Below are positions 21,754 through 29,360 of a DNA stretch of 60,958 bases, piece after piece; within the stretch, counting starts at the first letter, position 1; every line of letters begins with the position of its first letter. This DNA comes from an uncultured Bacteroidales bacterium. Its GTDB lineage: Bacteria; Bacteroidota; Bacteroidia; Bacteroidales; Paludibacteraceae. The DNA is taken from NCBI GenBank assembly GCA_902798965.1, contig CADBYS010000016.1, positions 1 to 60,958 of the forward strand, in the 5' to 3' direction. Position numbers and translations under genes: made by a program. The notes below the pieces were generated by a model. It searched no databases, had not been told where the DNA came from, and worked only from the letters and a program-made list of their open reading frames with translations.

Positions 21754-22929
21754 TTATCCAAGCATAGTCAGCAGTATGCCTGCTGCAACAGCCGACCCGA
21801 TCACGCCTGCCACGTTCGGACCCATGGCGTGCATCAGCAGGAAGTTGCTCGGGTTCTCTTCCTGACCTACCTGTTGACTGACACGAGCTGCCATCGGTAC
21901 GGCGCTCACACCGGCCGATCCAATCAGCGGGTTGATCTTCTCCTTGAGGAACAGATTCATGAACTTAGCTAACAGCACGCCGCCGGCACTACCCAGACCA
22001 AAGGCAACGATACCCATAGCCAGGATCATCAGTGTCTTGGCGTTCAGGAACGAGTCGCCCGTAGCCGTAGCGCCAACCGACAAACCGAGGAAGATAACCA
22101 CGATGTTCATCAGCTCGTTCTGGGCAGTCTTGCTCAGGCGCTCCACTACGCCGCACTCCTTCATCAGATTACCCAGCATCAGGCAGCCGATAAGCGGCGC
22201 TGCGTCGGGCAGGATCAATGCTACAACGGTAGTAACAAGGATCGGGAAGATGATCTTCTCGGTCTTCGAAACCGGACGCAACTGTCCCATCTTGATGGCA
22301 CGCTCCTTCTTCGTGGTCAGTGCGCGCATGATAGGCGGCTGAATAACAGGAACGAGAGCCATGTAGCTGTAGGCTGCAATGGCGATCGGGCCAAGCAGAT
22401 GCGGAGCGAGCTTGCTGGTGAGGAAGATACTCGTAGGGCCGTCAGCACCGCCGATGATACCTATCGAACCTGCCTCAGCAGGCGAGAAGCCCATCGCATT
22501 GGCGCAGAGGAACGTAACGAAGATACCTATCTGTGCTGCAGCGCCCAGTACCAAAGCTTTCGGGTTGGCAATCAGCGGACCGAAATCCGTCATCGCACCT
22601 ACGCCGATAAAGATCAGGCAGGGATAGACGCCGGCTTTCACACCGATATACAGCACGTCGAGCAGTCCGCCTTCCTTCAGGATAGCTCCGTAGGAGTGGT
22701 ACGCAGGGCTACTCGGGTCAAGGAAAGCCGACCAGAGCTCCTGGTGGAACATGTTCGCACCCGGCAGGTTGGTGAGCAGCATACCGAAAGCTATCGGCAG
22801 CAGCAGCAACGGCTCGTATTGTTTCTTGATGGCCAGGTACAGCAGGAAGAACGAGATGAACAGCATTGCCAGCTGTTGCCACGTAATCTGCATGAAGCCC
22901 ATGCCTTGGAAAAATTCTATGATATTCAT
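21754..22929 (-). CDS. mmdB: Na+-translocating decarboxylase beta subunit
   Basis: The 391-residue membrane protein is the beta subunit of the OadB/MmdB/GcdB family. It has about ten hydrophobic segments, [16 protein letters not shown] (about residues 104-119), [16 protein letters not shown] (about 154-169), in which Asp binds Na+, and GNLMKECGV. It uses the free energy of decarboxylation to export Na+. It is the last gene of the operon mce-mmdA-mmdD-mmdC-mmdB. Confidence 0.92.
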   Translation of the reverse strand: MNIIEFFQGMGFMQITWQQLAMLFISFFLLYLAIKKQYEPLLLLPIAFGMLLTNLPGANMFHQELWSAFLDPSSPAYHSYGAILKEGGLLDVLYIGVKAGVYPCLIFIGVGAMTDFGPLIANPKALVLGAAAQIGIFVTFLCANAMGFSPAEAGSIGIIGGADGPTSIFLTSKLAPHLLGPIAIAAYSYMALVPVIQPPIMRALTTKKERAIKMGQLRPVSKTEKIIFPILVTTVVALILPDAAPLIGCLMLGNLMKECGVVERLSKTAQNELMNIVVIFLGLSVGATATGDSFLNAKTLMILAMGIVAFGLGSAGGVLLAKFMNLFLKEKINPLIGSAGVSAVPMAARVSQQVGQEENPSNFLLMHAMGPNVAGVIGSAVAAGILLTMLG

Positions 22930-22971
22930 GGAATTTTTATTTGTGATTTGTCATTTGTGATTTGTCATTTA
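22930..22971. repeat. Heptad repeat (GATTTGT/CATTTGT type) between mmdC and mmdB
   Basis: Four units (GATTTGT, CATTTGT, GATTTGT, CATTTAT) fill the 39-bp gap between the mmdC stop and the mmdB start. Confidence 0.8.
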
Positions 22972-23421
22972 TCCCAAAACGATCAGCAGATCATCCTGCA
23001 TAACGTTTTGGCCGGGAGTTACGGCAACCTGCTTAACCGTTCCGTCTTGCTCGGCAAGCACAGGGTTCTCCATCTTCATGGATTCGAGCGTGAGCAGCGT
23101 GTCGCCTTTCTTAACAGCCTGACCTTCGCTTACGAGCACCTTGATGATCGATCCGGGCAGCGGGCTCTTAACCTGTACGCCTGCTGCGGGAGCAGCCTTC
23201 GGGGCTTCAGCCTTGGGGGCAGGAGCAGCGGCAGGAGCGGGAGCAGCCTTCGGAGCTTCTGCTTTAGGAGCGGGAGCGGGTTTGGGAGCCGGAGCAGCGG
23301 GTACTTCGGTTTCAACTGTATAAACATTGCCGTTAACGGTTACGTTCGTCTTGCCGGCTTCAATTTCTTCTACGGCGCACTTGTACTCAGCACCGTTGAT
23401 CTTAAAAGAAAATTCTTTCAT
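22969..23421 (-). CDS. mmdC: Biotin carrier subunit of methylmalonyl-CoA decarboxylase
   Basis: The 150-residue protein has a short N-terminal domain (about residues 1-40), a long Ala/Pro/Lys linker (about 41-80) with repeats such as PAPKAEAPKAAPA, and a C-terminal biotinyl domain with LESMKMENPV, in which the Lys carries biotin. The more usual motif is EAMKMEN; Ser is a mild change. It shuttles the carboxyl group from the alpha to the beta subunit. Confidence 0.92.
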   Translation of the reverse strand: MKEFSFKINGAEYKCAVEEIEAGKTNVTVNGNVYTVETEVPAAPAPKPAPAPKAEAPKAAPAPAAAPAPKAEAPKAAPAAGVQVKSPLPGSIIKVLVSEGQAVKKGDTLLTLESMKMENPVLAEQDGTVKQVAVTPGQNVMQDDLLIVLG

Positions 23422-23436
23422 AATGTTATTGTTTTA

Positions 23437-23454
23437 GAGCAGCCAAGATTGGCT
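23437..23454 (-). promoter_or_regulatory. Hairpin between mmdD and mmdC
   Basis: GCAGCCAA and TTGGCTGC pair perfectly around a 2-3 nt loop in the 47-bp gap between the two genes. There is no T-run, so it is more likely an RNA-processing or stability element that sets subunit ratios than a terminator. Confidence 0.5.
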
Positions 23455-23468
23455 GCTGACTTGGGGAG

Positions 23469-23864
23469 TTAAAATCCCACATTGTTCATACCAAATGATT
23501 TATCGTTCCATAATGTAGCGTGACGCTTGAGCGAGATCACGGAGTTGGGAATGTCGTGCTCGCTATGCGCCAGATAGAGCGCGTAGGCAACGGCGGCCAG
23601 TTCGTCGTCGTTGTGTGCCTTGTACAGAGCCATGGCTATCGCGGCTTTCTCGGCATCCGAAGGAGCACCGGTCGCGTCTTTTGACTTTCGACTATCGACT
23701 ATCGACTCCTTCTCTGCTTTCGGCTCTTTCGGTGCTACTATTTTCTGCATGCTCCATCCGAAGAAATTCAGGATGAACACGAGGCAGAACAACAGCAGCA
23801 GCACGATGCCGAATCCCAGGCAGGTGATGATCCATGTATCTGCAGTGATTGCAAGTAATGTCAT
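23469..23864 (-). CDS. mmdD: OadG-type gamma/delta subunit of the decarboxylase
   Basis: The 131-residue protein has a membrane helix near its N-terminus (WIITCLGFGIVLLLLFCLVF, about residues 12-31), a short basic/acidic linker and a C-terminal helical part. This is the OadG/MmdD layout, the subunit that anchors and assembles the complex. The linker residues IVDSRKSKDATG are encoded by a heptad repeat, showing an insertion between the membrane helix and the helical part. Confidence 0.8.
   Translation of the reverse strand: MTLLAITADTWIITCLGFGIVLLLLFCLVFILNFFGWSMQKIVAPKEPKAEKESIVDSRKSKDATGAPSDAEKAAIAMALYKAHNDDELAAVAYALYLAHSEHDIPNSVISLKRHATLWNDKSFGMNNVGF
23677..23707. repeat. Heptad repeat (CTTTTGA/CTATCGA type) inside mmdD
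   Basis: Four units (CTTTTGA, CTTTCGA, CTATCGA, CTATCGA) are read in frame in the linker of mmdD. Confidence 0.75.
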
Positions 23865-23865
23865 A

Positions 23866-23905
23866 GTAATTTACAATTTAGTTATTTACCATTTACCATT
23901 TTACA
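23866..23905. repeat. Heptad repeat (ATTTACC type) between mmdA and mmdD
   Basis: Five units (AATTTAC, AATTTAG, TTATTTAC, CATTTAC, CATTTTAC) fill the 36-bp gap upstream of mmdD. Confidence 0.75.
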
Positions 23906-25457
23906 ATGGAATATTACTGTGCTTCTTGAGCGGATTGCTCAGGCGCTTGGTCTGCAACATCTCGAACGCGCGAATGATACGTGCACGGGTGTTACGCGGC
24001 TCAATAACGTCGTCGATATATCCGCGGTTGGCAGCCTGGTAGGGCGAAGCGAACTTATCTTTGTACTCGGCTTCCTTCTCGGCGATGAACGCTTTCTTCT
24101 CAGCCGGGTCTTCGATAGCCTTGATCGCCTTGGCTTGCAGCACACCTACAGCACCGCTGGCACCCATCACGGCGATCTCTGCATTCGGCCAAGCATAGCA
24201 CATGTCGCCACGCAGCTGCTTGCAGCTCATCACGATATGACTGCCGCCGTACGACTTACGAACGGTGATAGTTACCTTAGGCACGGTAGCCTCGCCGTAC
24301 GCGAACATCAGTTTTGCTCCGTGATCGATGATACCTGCGTATTCCTGACCTGTACCGCACAGGAAGCCCGGAACGTCAACTAAAGTCAAGATCTGGATGT
24401 TGAATGCGTCGCAGAAACGTACGAAACGTGCTGCTTTGCGGCTGGCATCGCAGTCAAGCACACCGGCAAGCCAGCTCGGCTGGTTGGCGATGATACCTGT
24501 CGAACGACCGTTGAAGCGGGCAAAACCGCAGATCACGTTCTTCGCATAATCCTTGTGAACCTCCATGAAGTCGCCGTTATCCACAATGCGCATGATAATG
24601 TCCTTCATGTTGTAAGGTTTGTTGGGATCATCGGGAACGATCTCGTTCAGCTGGTCATCCACACGCGTCGGGTCGTCGGAGCACTCCATAAGCGGAGCTT
24701 CCTCCATGTTGTTCTGCGGGATGAACGAAACGAGACGACGTACCTCGGCGATAGCCTCCTCCTCGGTAGCGGCAACGAAATGTGTCACACCCGACTTGGT
24801 AGCATGAACCTTGGCGCCGCCAAGCTGCTCTACCGTCACATCCTCACCTGTCACGCTCTTCACTACCTTCGGACCAGTGATGAACATGTACGAGTTCTGC
24901 TCGGTCATCATGATGAAGTCCGTCAGGGCAGGAGAGTACACTGCACCGCCGGCGCACGGACCGAAGATCACACTGATCTGGGGTACAACGCCCGAAGCAA
25001 GGATGTTACGCTCGAAGATCTCGGCGTAACCTGCCAGTGCGCAAGCACCTTCCTGAATACGTGCACCACCCGAATCGTTCAAGCCGATGATCGGTGCACC
25101 GAGTTTCATAGCCATATCCATCACGTGGCAGATCTTCTGCGCCATGGTCTCCGACAGCGAACCGCCAATAACCGTTGCGTCCTGTGCGAATACGAATACC
25201 AGACGACCGTCGATCGTACCCGAACCGCAGGCAACGCCGTCGCCGAGGAACACCTTCTTCTCCATGCCGAAGTCCGTGCAACGGTGCGTGAGGAACATAT
25301 CTACCTCCTCAAAGGAGTTAGGGTCTAACAACATATTGATACGCTCGCGCGCAGTGAAACTGCCCTTGGCGTGGTGTTTCTCTACGGCTGCATCGCCGCC
25401 ACCTGCCATTGCTTTGGCGCGATTATCAATCAGTTTTTGCAATTTAGCTTGATCCAT
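23901..25457 (-). CDS. mmdA: Methylmalonyl-CoA decarboxylase alpha (carboxyltransferase) subunit
   Basis: The 518-residue carboxyltransferase has the two crotonase-like halves of the PCCB/MmdA family: GARIQEGACALAGYAEIF (about residues 131-148) and GPCAGGAVYSPALTDF (about 167-182) in the first, FLCGTGQEYAGIIDHGAK and RKSYGGSHIVMSCK in the second. It transfers the carboxyl group of (S)-methylmalonyl-CoA to biotin and releases propionyl-CoA. With mce, mmdD, mmdC and mmdB it forms the Na+-pumping complex. The same family includes propionyl-CoA carboxylase beta; the operon favours decarboxylase. Confidence 0.93.
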   Translation of the reverse strand: MDQAKLQKLIDNRAKAMAGGGDAAVEKHHAKGSFTARERINMLLDPNSFEEVDMFLTHRCTDFGMEKKVFLGDGVACGSGTIDGRLVFVFAQDATVIGGSLSETMAQKICHVMDMAMKLGAPIIGLNDSGGARIQEGACALAGYAEIFERNILASGVVPQISVIFGPCAGGAVYSPALTDFIMMTEQNSYMFITGPKVVKSVTGEDVTVEQLGGAKVHATKSGVTHFVAATEEEAIAEVRRLVSFIPQNNMEEAPLMECSDDPTRVDDQLNEIVPDDPNKPYNMKDIIMRIVDNGDFMEVHKDYAKNVICGFARFNGRSTGIIANQPSWLAGVLDCDASRKAARFVRFCDAFNIQILTLVDVPGFLCGTGQEYAGIIDHGAKLMFAYGEATVPKVTITVRKSYGGSHIVMSCKQLRGDMCYAWPNAEIAVMGASGAVGVLQAKAIKAIEDPAEKKAFIAEKEAEYKDKFASPYQAANRGYIDDVIEPRNTRARIIRAFEMLQTKRLSNPLKKHSNIPL

Positions 25458-25458
25458 A

Positions 25459-25499
25459 AAGCAATTTACGATTTAATCATGTACGATTTACGATTTATT
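25459..25499. repeat. Heptad repeat (CGATTTA type) between mce and mmdA
   Basis: About five units (AATTTAC, GATTTAA, TCATGTAC, GATTTAC, GATTTAT) fill the 37-bp gap. Confidence 0.75.
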
Positions 25500-25908
25500 T
25501 CGGCTGCTGGCAGAGCTCTGTCAATACGCCCTTGGTTGATTTCGGATGCAGGAAGGCGATCATCAGGTTCTCAGCACCTTTGCGCGGAGCTTTGTCGATG
25601 AGTTGGATACCTTTTGCCTCGCACTCTGCCAGTGCGTCAGCTACATTCTCAACGTTGAATGCTACGTGGTGAACACCGCCGCGACCGCCGTTCTTCTCGA
25701 TGAACTTGGCGATGGTCGATTCCGGAGAAGTCGGCTCAAGCAGCTCGATCTTTACTTCGCCTACCTTGAAGAAGGCTGTACGAACTTTCTGATCCTCTAC
25801 TACCTCAATGCTGTAGCAGGGAGCGCCTGACAAAAACTCGAAGAAGGGAGCAGCTTCTTCAATGCTGGTAACAGCAATTCCTAAATGCTCAATGTGGGTT
25901 GGTTTCAT
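25495..25908 (-). CDS. mce: Methylmalonyl-CoA epimerase
   Basis: The 137-residue protein has the glyoxalase/VOC fold of the epimerase: HIEHLGIAVTSIEEA (about residues 4-18, with a metal His), VKIELLEPTSPES (about 52-64) and GRGGVHHVAFNVEN (about 73-86) with the second metal His. It converts (R)- to (S)-methylmalonyl-CoA, the substrate of the decarboxylase encoded next to it. It is the first gene of the operon. No clear -7 element was found in the 68-bp gap upstream. Confidence 0.93.
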   Translation of the reverse strand: MKPTHIEHLGIAVTSIEEAAPFFEFLSGAPCYSIEVVEDQKVRTAFFKVGEVKIELLEPTSPESTIAKFIEKNGGRGGVHHVAFNVENVADALAECEAKGIQLIDKAPRKGAENLMIAFLHPKSTKGVLTELCQQPK

Positions 25909-25976
25909 TGTGTAATGAATTTTATTTTGTTAATATTTTTGTATATAGTCTTTATTCTTTTAGCTGTAGGCGGTCT

Positions 25977-26549
25977 TTACTCTTTTAGCGCAGCGGTCTC
26001 TAAAGCAAAGTATTTCCATAATGGTGCAGCATGTAATGCTTGCATGATCATGCCACGATCCAGTATCTCGCGCACCTCTTCCCGCGTGAAGATATCCACA
26101 TGTATATCCTCGGTGGCTTCCTGATGTTGCTCGCAGATCTTCTCCACGTCGCGTGCCAGAAAGGTGTATTGCAGGTTGTTGTGGTTCGTGGGGTTGGGCG
26201 ATAGAGTCATGAACAGTTCCCATGTGCCTCCACCGTAACCGGTCTCTTCACTCAGTTCGCGTTTGGCAGCTTCCAGTGGTGTTTCGCCATCGTCAATCAC
26301 GCCTGCCACTATCTCGTAACAGGTCTGCCCCAAAGCGTGGCGGTACTGATCTTCCATCACGAACTTGCCGTCCTTGGTGATGGCTATCACGTTCACCCAG
26401 TTCGGGAACTCCAGCACGTACCAGGTAGGTATCTGCTTGCCCGAAGGCAGCTCTACCGTCTCTTGCCGTACGCTCAGCCATTGTCCCATCTTAAGAATAT
26501 TCTCGGACTTAATGACTTTCCATTTTCTATTCTCCAGTTCCGGTACCAT
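25977..26549 (-). CDS. NUDIX hydrolase (ADP-ribose pyrophosphatase-like)
   Basis: The 190-residue enzyme has a full Nudix box, GVIDDGETPLEAAKRELSEE followed by TGY (about residues 88-110), with the metal-binding REXXEE core. The region before it (FVMEDQYRHALGQTCYEIVA) is that of ADP-ribose/NDP-sugar pyrophosphatases. Its ATG overlaps the stop of the acyl-CoA ligase gene as TAATG, so the two are coupled. Confidence 0.88.
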   Translation of the reverse strand: MVPELENRKWKVIKSENILKMGQWLSVRQETVELPSGKQIPTWYVLEFPNWVNVIAITKDGKFVMEDQYRHALGQTCYEIVAGVIDDGETPLEAAKRELSEETGYGGGTWELFMTLSPNPTNHNNLQYTFLARDVEKICEQHQEATEDIHVDIFTREEVREILDRGMIMQALHAAPLWKYFALETAALKE

Positions 26550-28477
26550 TATACTGCCTCCATGTTCTTCTCGTTGTACAATGCTTTGCCGTCCTGCGTG
26601 TAGGCGTAGTCAATGCGGTCAGCGAAGTAATCTTCCACCTTGCCGCGCACCACTTTCATCGTGGAGTTAACGAGGTGATTCTGCTCGGTGAACTGCTCGC
26701 CCAGGACTGCCAATGCTTTGGGCAGCCATACTTCGGGGAAGATACCGGCGTGTTTGCCGCCGGGTTTGTAGGAATCCACCTCGGCTTGTATCTTGCCCAG
26801 CATCAGTCGCTTGCCTTCCTCGCTCTTGGGGTCGATGCCCTGCTTCTTGCAATAGTCGTGCAGCGCATCTTTGTTCGGCACGATCAGGGCAATGGTGTAG
26901 GGGTTCTGGTTGTTGTGCAGGATACATTGATCTACGTACGGCGAACTGTCGGTCAGGCTGTCCTCGAACCCTTCCGGACTGTACTTCTCGCCATCGGCGC
27001 TGATCAGCAGGCTCTTGAACCGTCCTACTACCCACAGGTAGCCCGGGTGTTTCTTGGTCACGTAACCCATGTCGCCGGTGTGCAGCCAGCCGTCCACTAT
27101 CGTCTTGGCGGTCGATTCGGGGTTCTTCCAGTAGCCCGCCATCACATTCTCGCCGCGTATCACTATCTCGCCGCGCTGGCCGTCAGGGACAATGTTCCCC
27201 TCGGCATCGCAAATCTTTACTTCCTCATTGGCAACAATCTTGCCGCTGGAGCCGAAGATGGCTGCGTTCATGGCGTTGGAGCAGATGATAGGCGTGGCTT
27301 CGCTCAGTCCGTAGCCTTGGAACATCGGCATCCCCACGGCGCAGAAGTAACGCTGCAGCTCGATGTCGAGCAGCGCGCCACCGCCTACGAAGAACTTCAT
27401 CTTCCCGCCAAAGCCTTGACGCACATTGGCAAAGATCAGCTTGTCGAACAGCCGTACCAGTGGATAGCGCCAGAACTGCCAACCGCCACGGTTCCAATAT
27501 TCTTTGTTGTATGCTATGGCATTCTTCAAGGCGAAGTTGTACAGCTTTTCTACCTTTTCCCCTTTGGCTTTGATGCCCGATTCGATGTTCTTGCGGAAGT
27601 TACGCGCCAGGGCGGGTACGGAGAGCATCAGTGCGGGTTGCGTCTCGCGGATGGCTACGGGTATGTTCCTCAGCGTAGCCATAGCCGTCTTGCCTATAGG
27701 CACGGTGGCTATTGAGCCGCCGTACGACATCATCGTGTAGAATCCCGCTACGTGCGCAAAGCAGTGGTCGAGCGGCAGGATGATCAGCATCACATCATCG
27801 ACATCGATGCTTACCACCGAGCGTGCCTGCTCCACGTTAGCCGTGTAGTTGCGGTGCGTGAGCAATATGCCTTTCGGATCGGCAGTGGTGCCCGAGGTGT
27901 AGGAGATGTTCGCATAGTCGTCGGGCTGCACGCTCTTGTAGCGTGCCTCAAATGCTTTGCTGTCCTTAGCCAACTGTTGCTTGCCTAAGGTCATCACCTC
28001 GTCGATGCCTATCTCTTTGGCTTCGTATTTCTTCAGCGGGTCAAACACGATCACCTTCCTTACGTTCGGGCACTCGGGTAGGATCTTGCGGATCTTAGGC
28101 AATTGTTGCTCCGAGGTCATGATCATCACTGCGTCTGCGTGCTGAATACGGAATAACAAGTCCGACGACTCCTCCAACTTGATGGATAGCGGCACGTTCA
28201 CCGCTCCGGCATATAGGATGCCCAACTCACCCGTCACCCACAGGTTTCTGCCCTGCGAGAGTAGGGCAACACGTTCACCTTTCTGCAAACCCATTGCCAT
28301 CAGTCCGGCACCGATAATGTGTGCCTGTTCGCGCGTTTGGGCGAAGGTTGTGGTTGTCCACGTATCGTTTATTTTTTCCCGTAGGAACACGTGCTCTGCG
28401 TATTCGTGCGTGTAGTGTTCTACGAAGTCTATTATTGTTGGTCTGTTGTTCATTATTCTTTTAATATCTTCTGTCAT
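26549..28477 (-). CDS. AMP-forming long-chain fatty acid--CoA ligase
   Basis: The 642-residue enzyme is of the ANL superfamily: YTSGTTADPKGILLTHRNY (about residues 193-211) is the P-loop-like motif, GYGLSEATPI (about 392-401) the adenylate motif, and WLHTGDMGYV followed by GRFKSLLISADGEKYSPE (about 480-510) the hinge. It activates fatty acids to acyl-CoA through acyl-AMP. Its ATG overlaps the upstream stop as ATGA, which supports the start at 28477, although MNNRPTII eight codons later is also possible. Confidence 0.9.
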   Translation of the reverse strand: MTEDIKRIMNNRPTIIDFVEHYTHEYAEHVFLREKINDTWTTTTFAQTREQAHIIGAGLMAMGLQKGERVALLSQGRNLWVTGELGILYAGAVNVPLSIKLEESSDLLFRIQHADAVMIMTSEQQLPKIRKILPECPNVRKVIVFDPLKKYEAKEIGIDEVMTLGKQQLAKDSKAFEARYKSVQPDDYANISYTSGTTADPKGILLTHRNYTANVEQARSVVSIDVDDVMLIILPLDHCFAHVAGFYTMMSYGGSIATVPIGKTAMATLRNIPVAIRETQPALMLSVPALARNFRKNIESGIKAKGEKVEKLYNFALKNAIAYNKEYWNRGGWQFWRYPLVRLFDKLIFANVRQGFGGKMKFFVGGGALLDIELQRYFCAVGMPMFQGYGLSEATPIICSNAMNAAIFGSSGKIVANEEVKICDAEGNIVPDGQRGEIVIRGENVMAGYWKNPESTAKTIVDGWLHTGDMGYVTKKHPGYLWVVGRFKSLLISADGEKYSPEGFEDSLTDSSPYVDQCILHNNQNPYTIALIVPNKDALHDYCKKQGIDPKSEEGKRLMLGKIQAEVDSYKPGGKHAGIFPEVWLPKALAVLGEQFTEQNHLVNSTMKVVRGKVEDYFADRIDYAYTQDGKALYNEKNMEAV

Positions 28478-29349
28478 TTCCTCAAAATCTCTTCTGCCTC
28501 ATTCTTGCGCTCTGCGCCTACAATGATCATGTGTTGCATCATTGTTTGTACCAGATCAGCTTCAGTCCACATCTTCATGGTCATCTGTTTCGACAACTTG
28601 ATGTAGCGGTACAGTTGCTGCACATAGTTCTCGGCAATCGACAAGTCTGCATCCAGTTGGGTGAGGTTATGCCTGCCATCGGTAATATGTACCATTTGGT
28701 CGAAGCGTATGTCCATGAATTCCAGATCTTCTATGTTCACCTCGTTTTCACGCAGTTGGTGCGCTATGGTGGGCAGGTATTGCTTGAGCATGAGCAGCAG
28801 GGCGAACATATCACTATCGCACAGGTTCCAGTTGCTGAAGAACATCTCCATCAGTTTCCACTCGAAGTCATCGAACTCTTCCACTATCCCTCTGTCGAAC
28901 AGTTCGAAGTACAGGTAGGGATTATTCTGAAATACGTCAACGTTGTACATGGGAGCCATTAGTGCGAAGTTCGGATCGAATCTGTCAGGATTCACCGATT
29001 CCAGCAGTGCACACCAGCACTCGTAAGCCATCTCGTCGTGGTAGGACAGCACGTCAGCCATCTGCTCCAGTATCCATCCGCCTGTCGGATTCTGCAGGGC
29101 ACAGATCAGTTGCAGCCCGACCATGGCGCGTGCCTGTACCGTTTCGTTGCAGCGGTTGCTCAGTGCCCACAGCAACATCTGAAAACGTCCGCGATCAAAC
29201 TCGTGCTCCAGCAGATAGAGGGTTAATGCCGTTACTGCGCGAGCTGCCTCCAGCGGATTGCTCTCGTCAATCAAGGCTATTTGGTAATCTGCCAAATCCT
29301 CCACCTCAATCGTCTCTGCGGTGCGAAATATGGAAAATAAGTCTTTCAA
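28474..29349 (-). CDS. All-helical protein of unknown function
   Basis: The 291-residue soluble protein appears entirely alpha-helical, with HEAT-like stretches such as EAARAVTALTLYLLEHEF (about residues 33-50) and an acidic C-terminal part ending in a helix. I recognise no catalytic motif. It is coupled by a 4-nt overlap to the acyl-CoA ligase and by 12 bp to recQ, so it is probably transcribed with recQ from the promoter near 31630. A Bacteroidales-restricted family is likely but not shown. Confidence 0.6.
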   Translation of the reverse strand: MKDLFSIFRTAETIEVEDLADYQIALIDESNPLEAARAVTALTLYLLEHEFDRGRFQMLLWALSNRCNETVQARAMVGLQLICALQNPTGGWILEQMADVLSYHDEMAYECWCALLESVNPDRFDPNFALMAPMYNVDVFQNNPYLYFELFDRGIVEEFDDFEWKLMEMFFSNWNLCDSDMFALLLMLKQYLPTIAHQLRENEVNIEDLEFMDIRFDQMVHITDGRHNLTQLDADLSIAENYVQQLYRYIKLSKQMTMKMWTEADLVQTMMQHMIIVGAERKNEAEEILRK

Positions 29350-29360
29350 TGCGTGCGTAA

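Noticed and set aside
22969-25457. Operon considered as propionyl-CoA carboxylase
   Set aside because: There is no biotin carboxylase gene, and the beta membrane subunit and OadG-like subunit are present, which defines the Na+-pumping decarboxylase.
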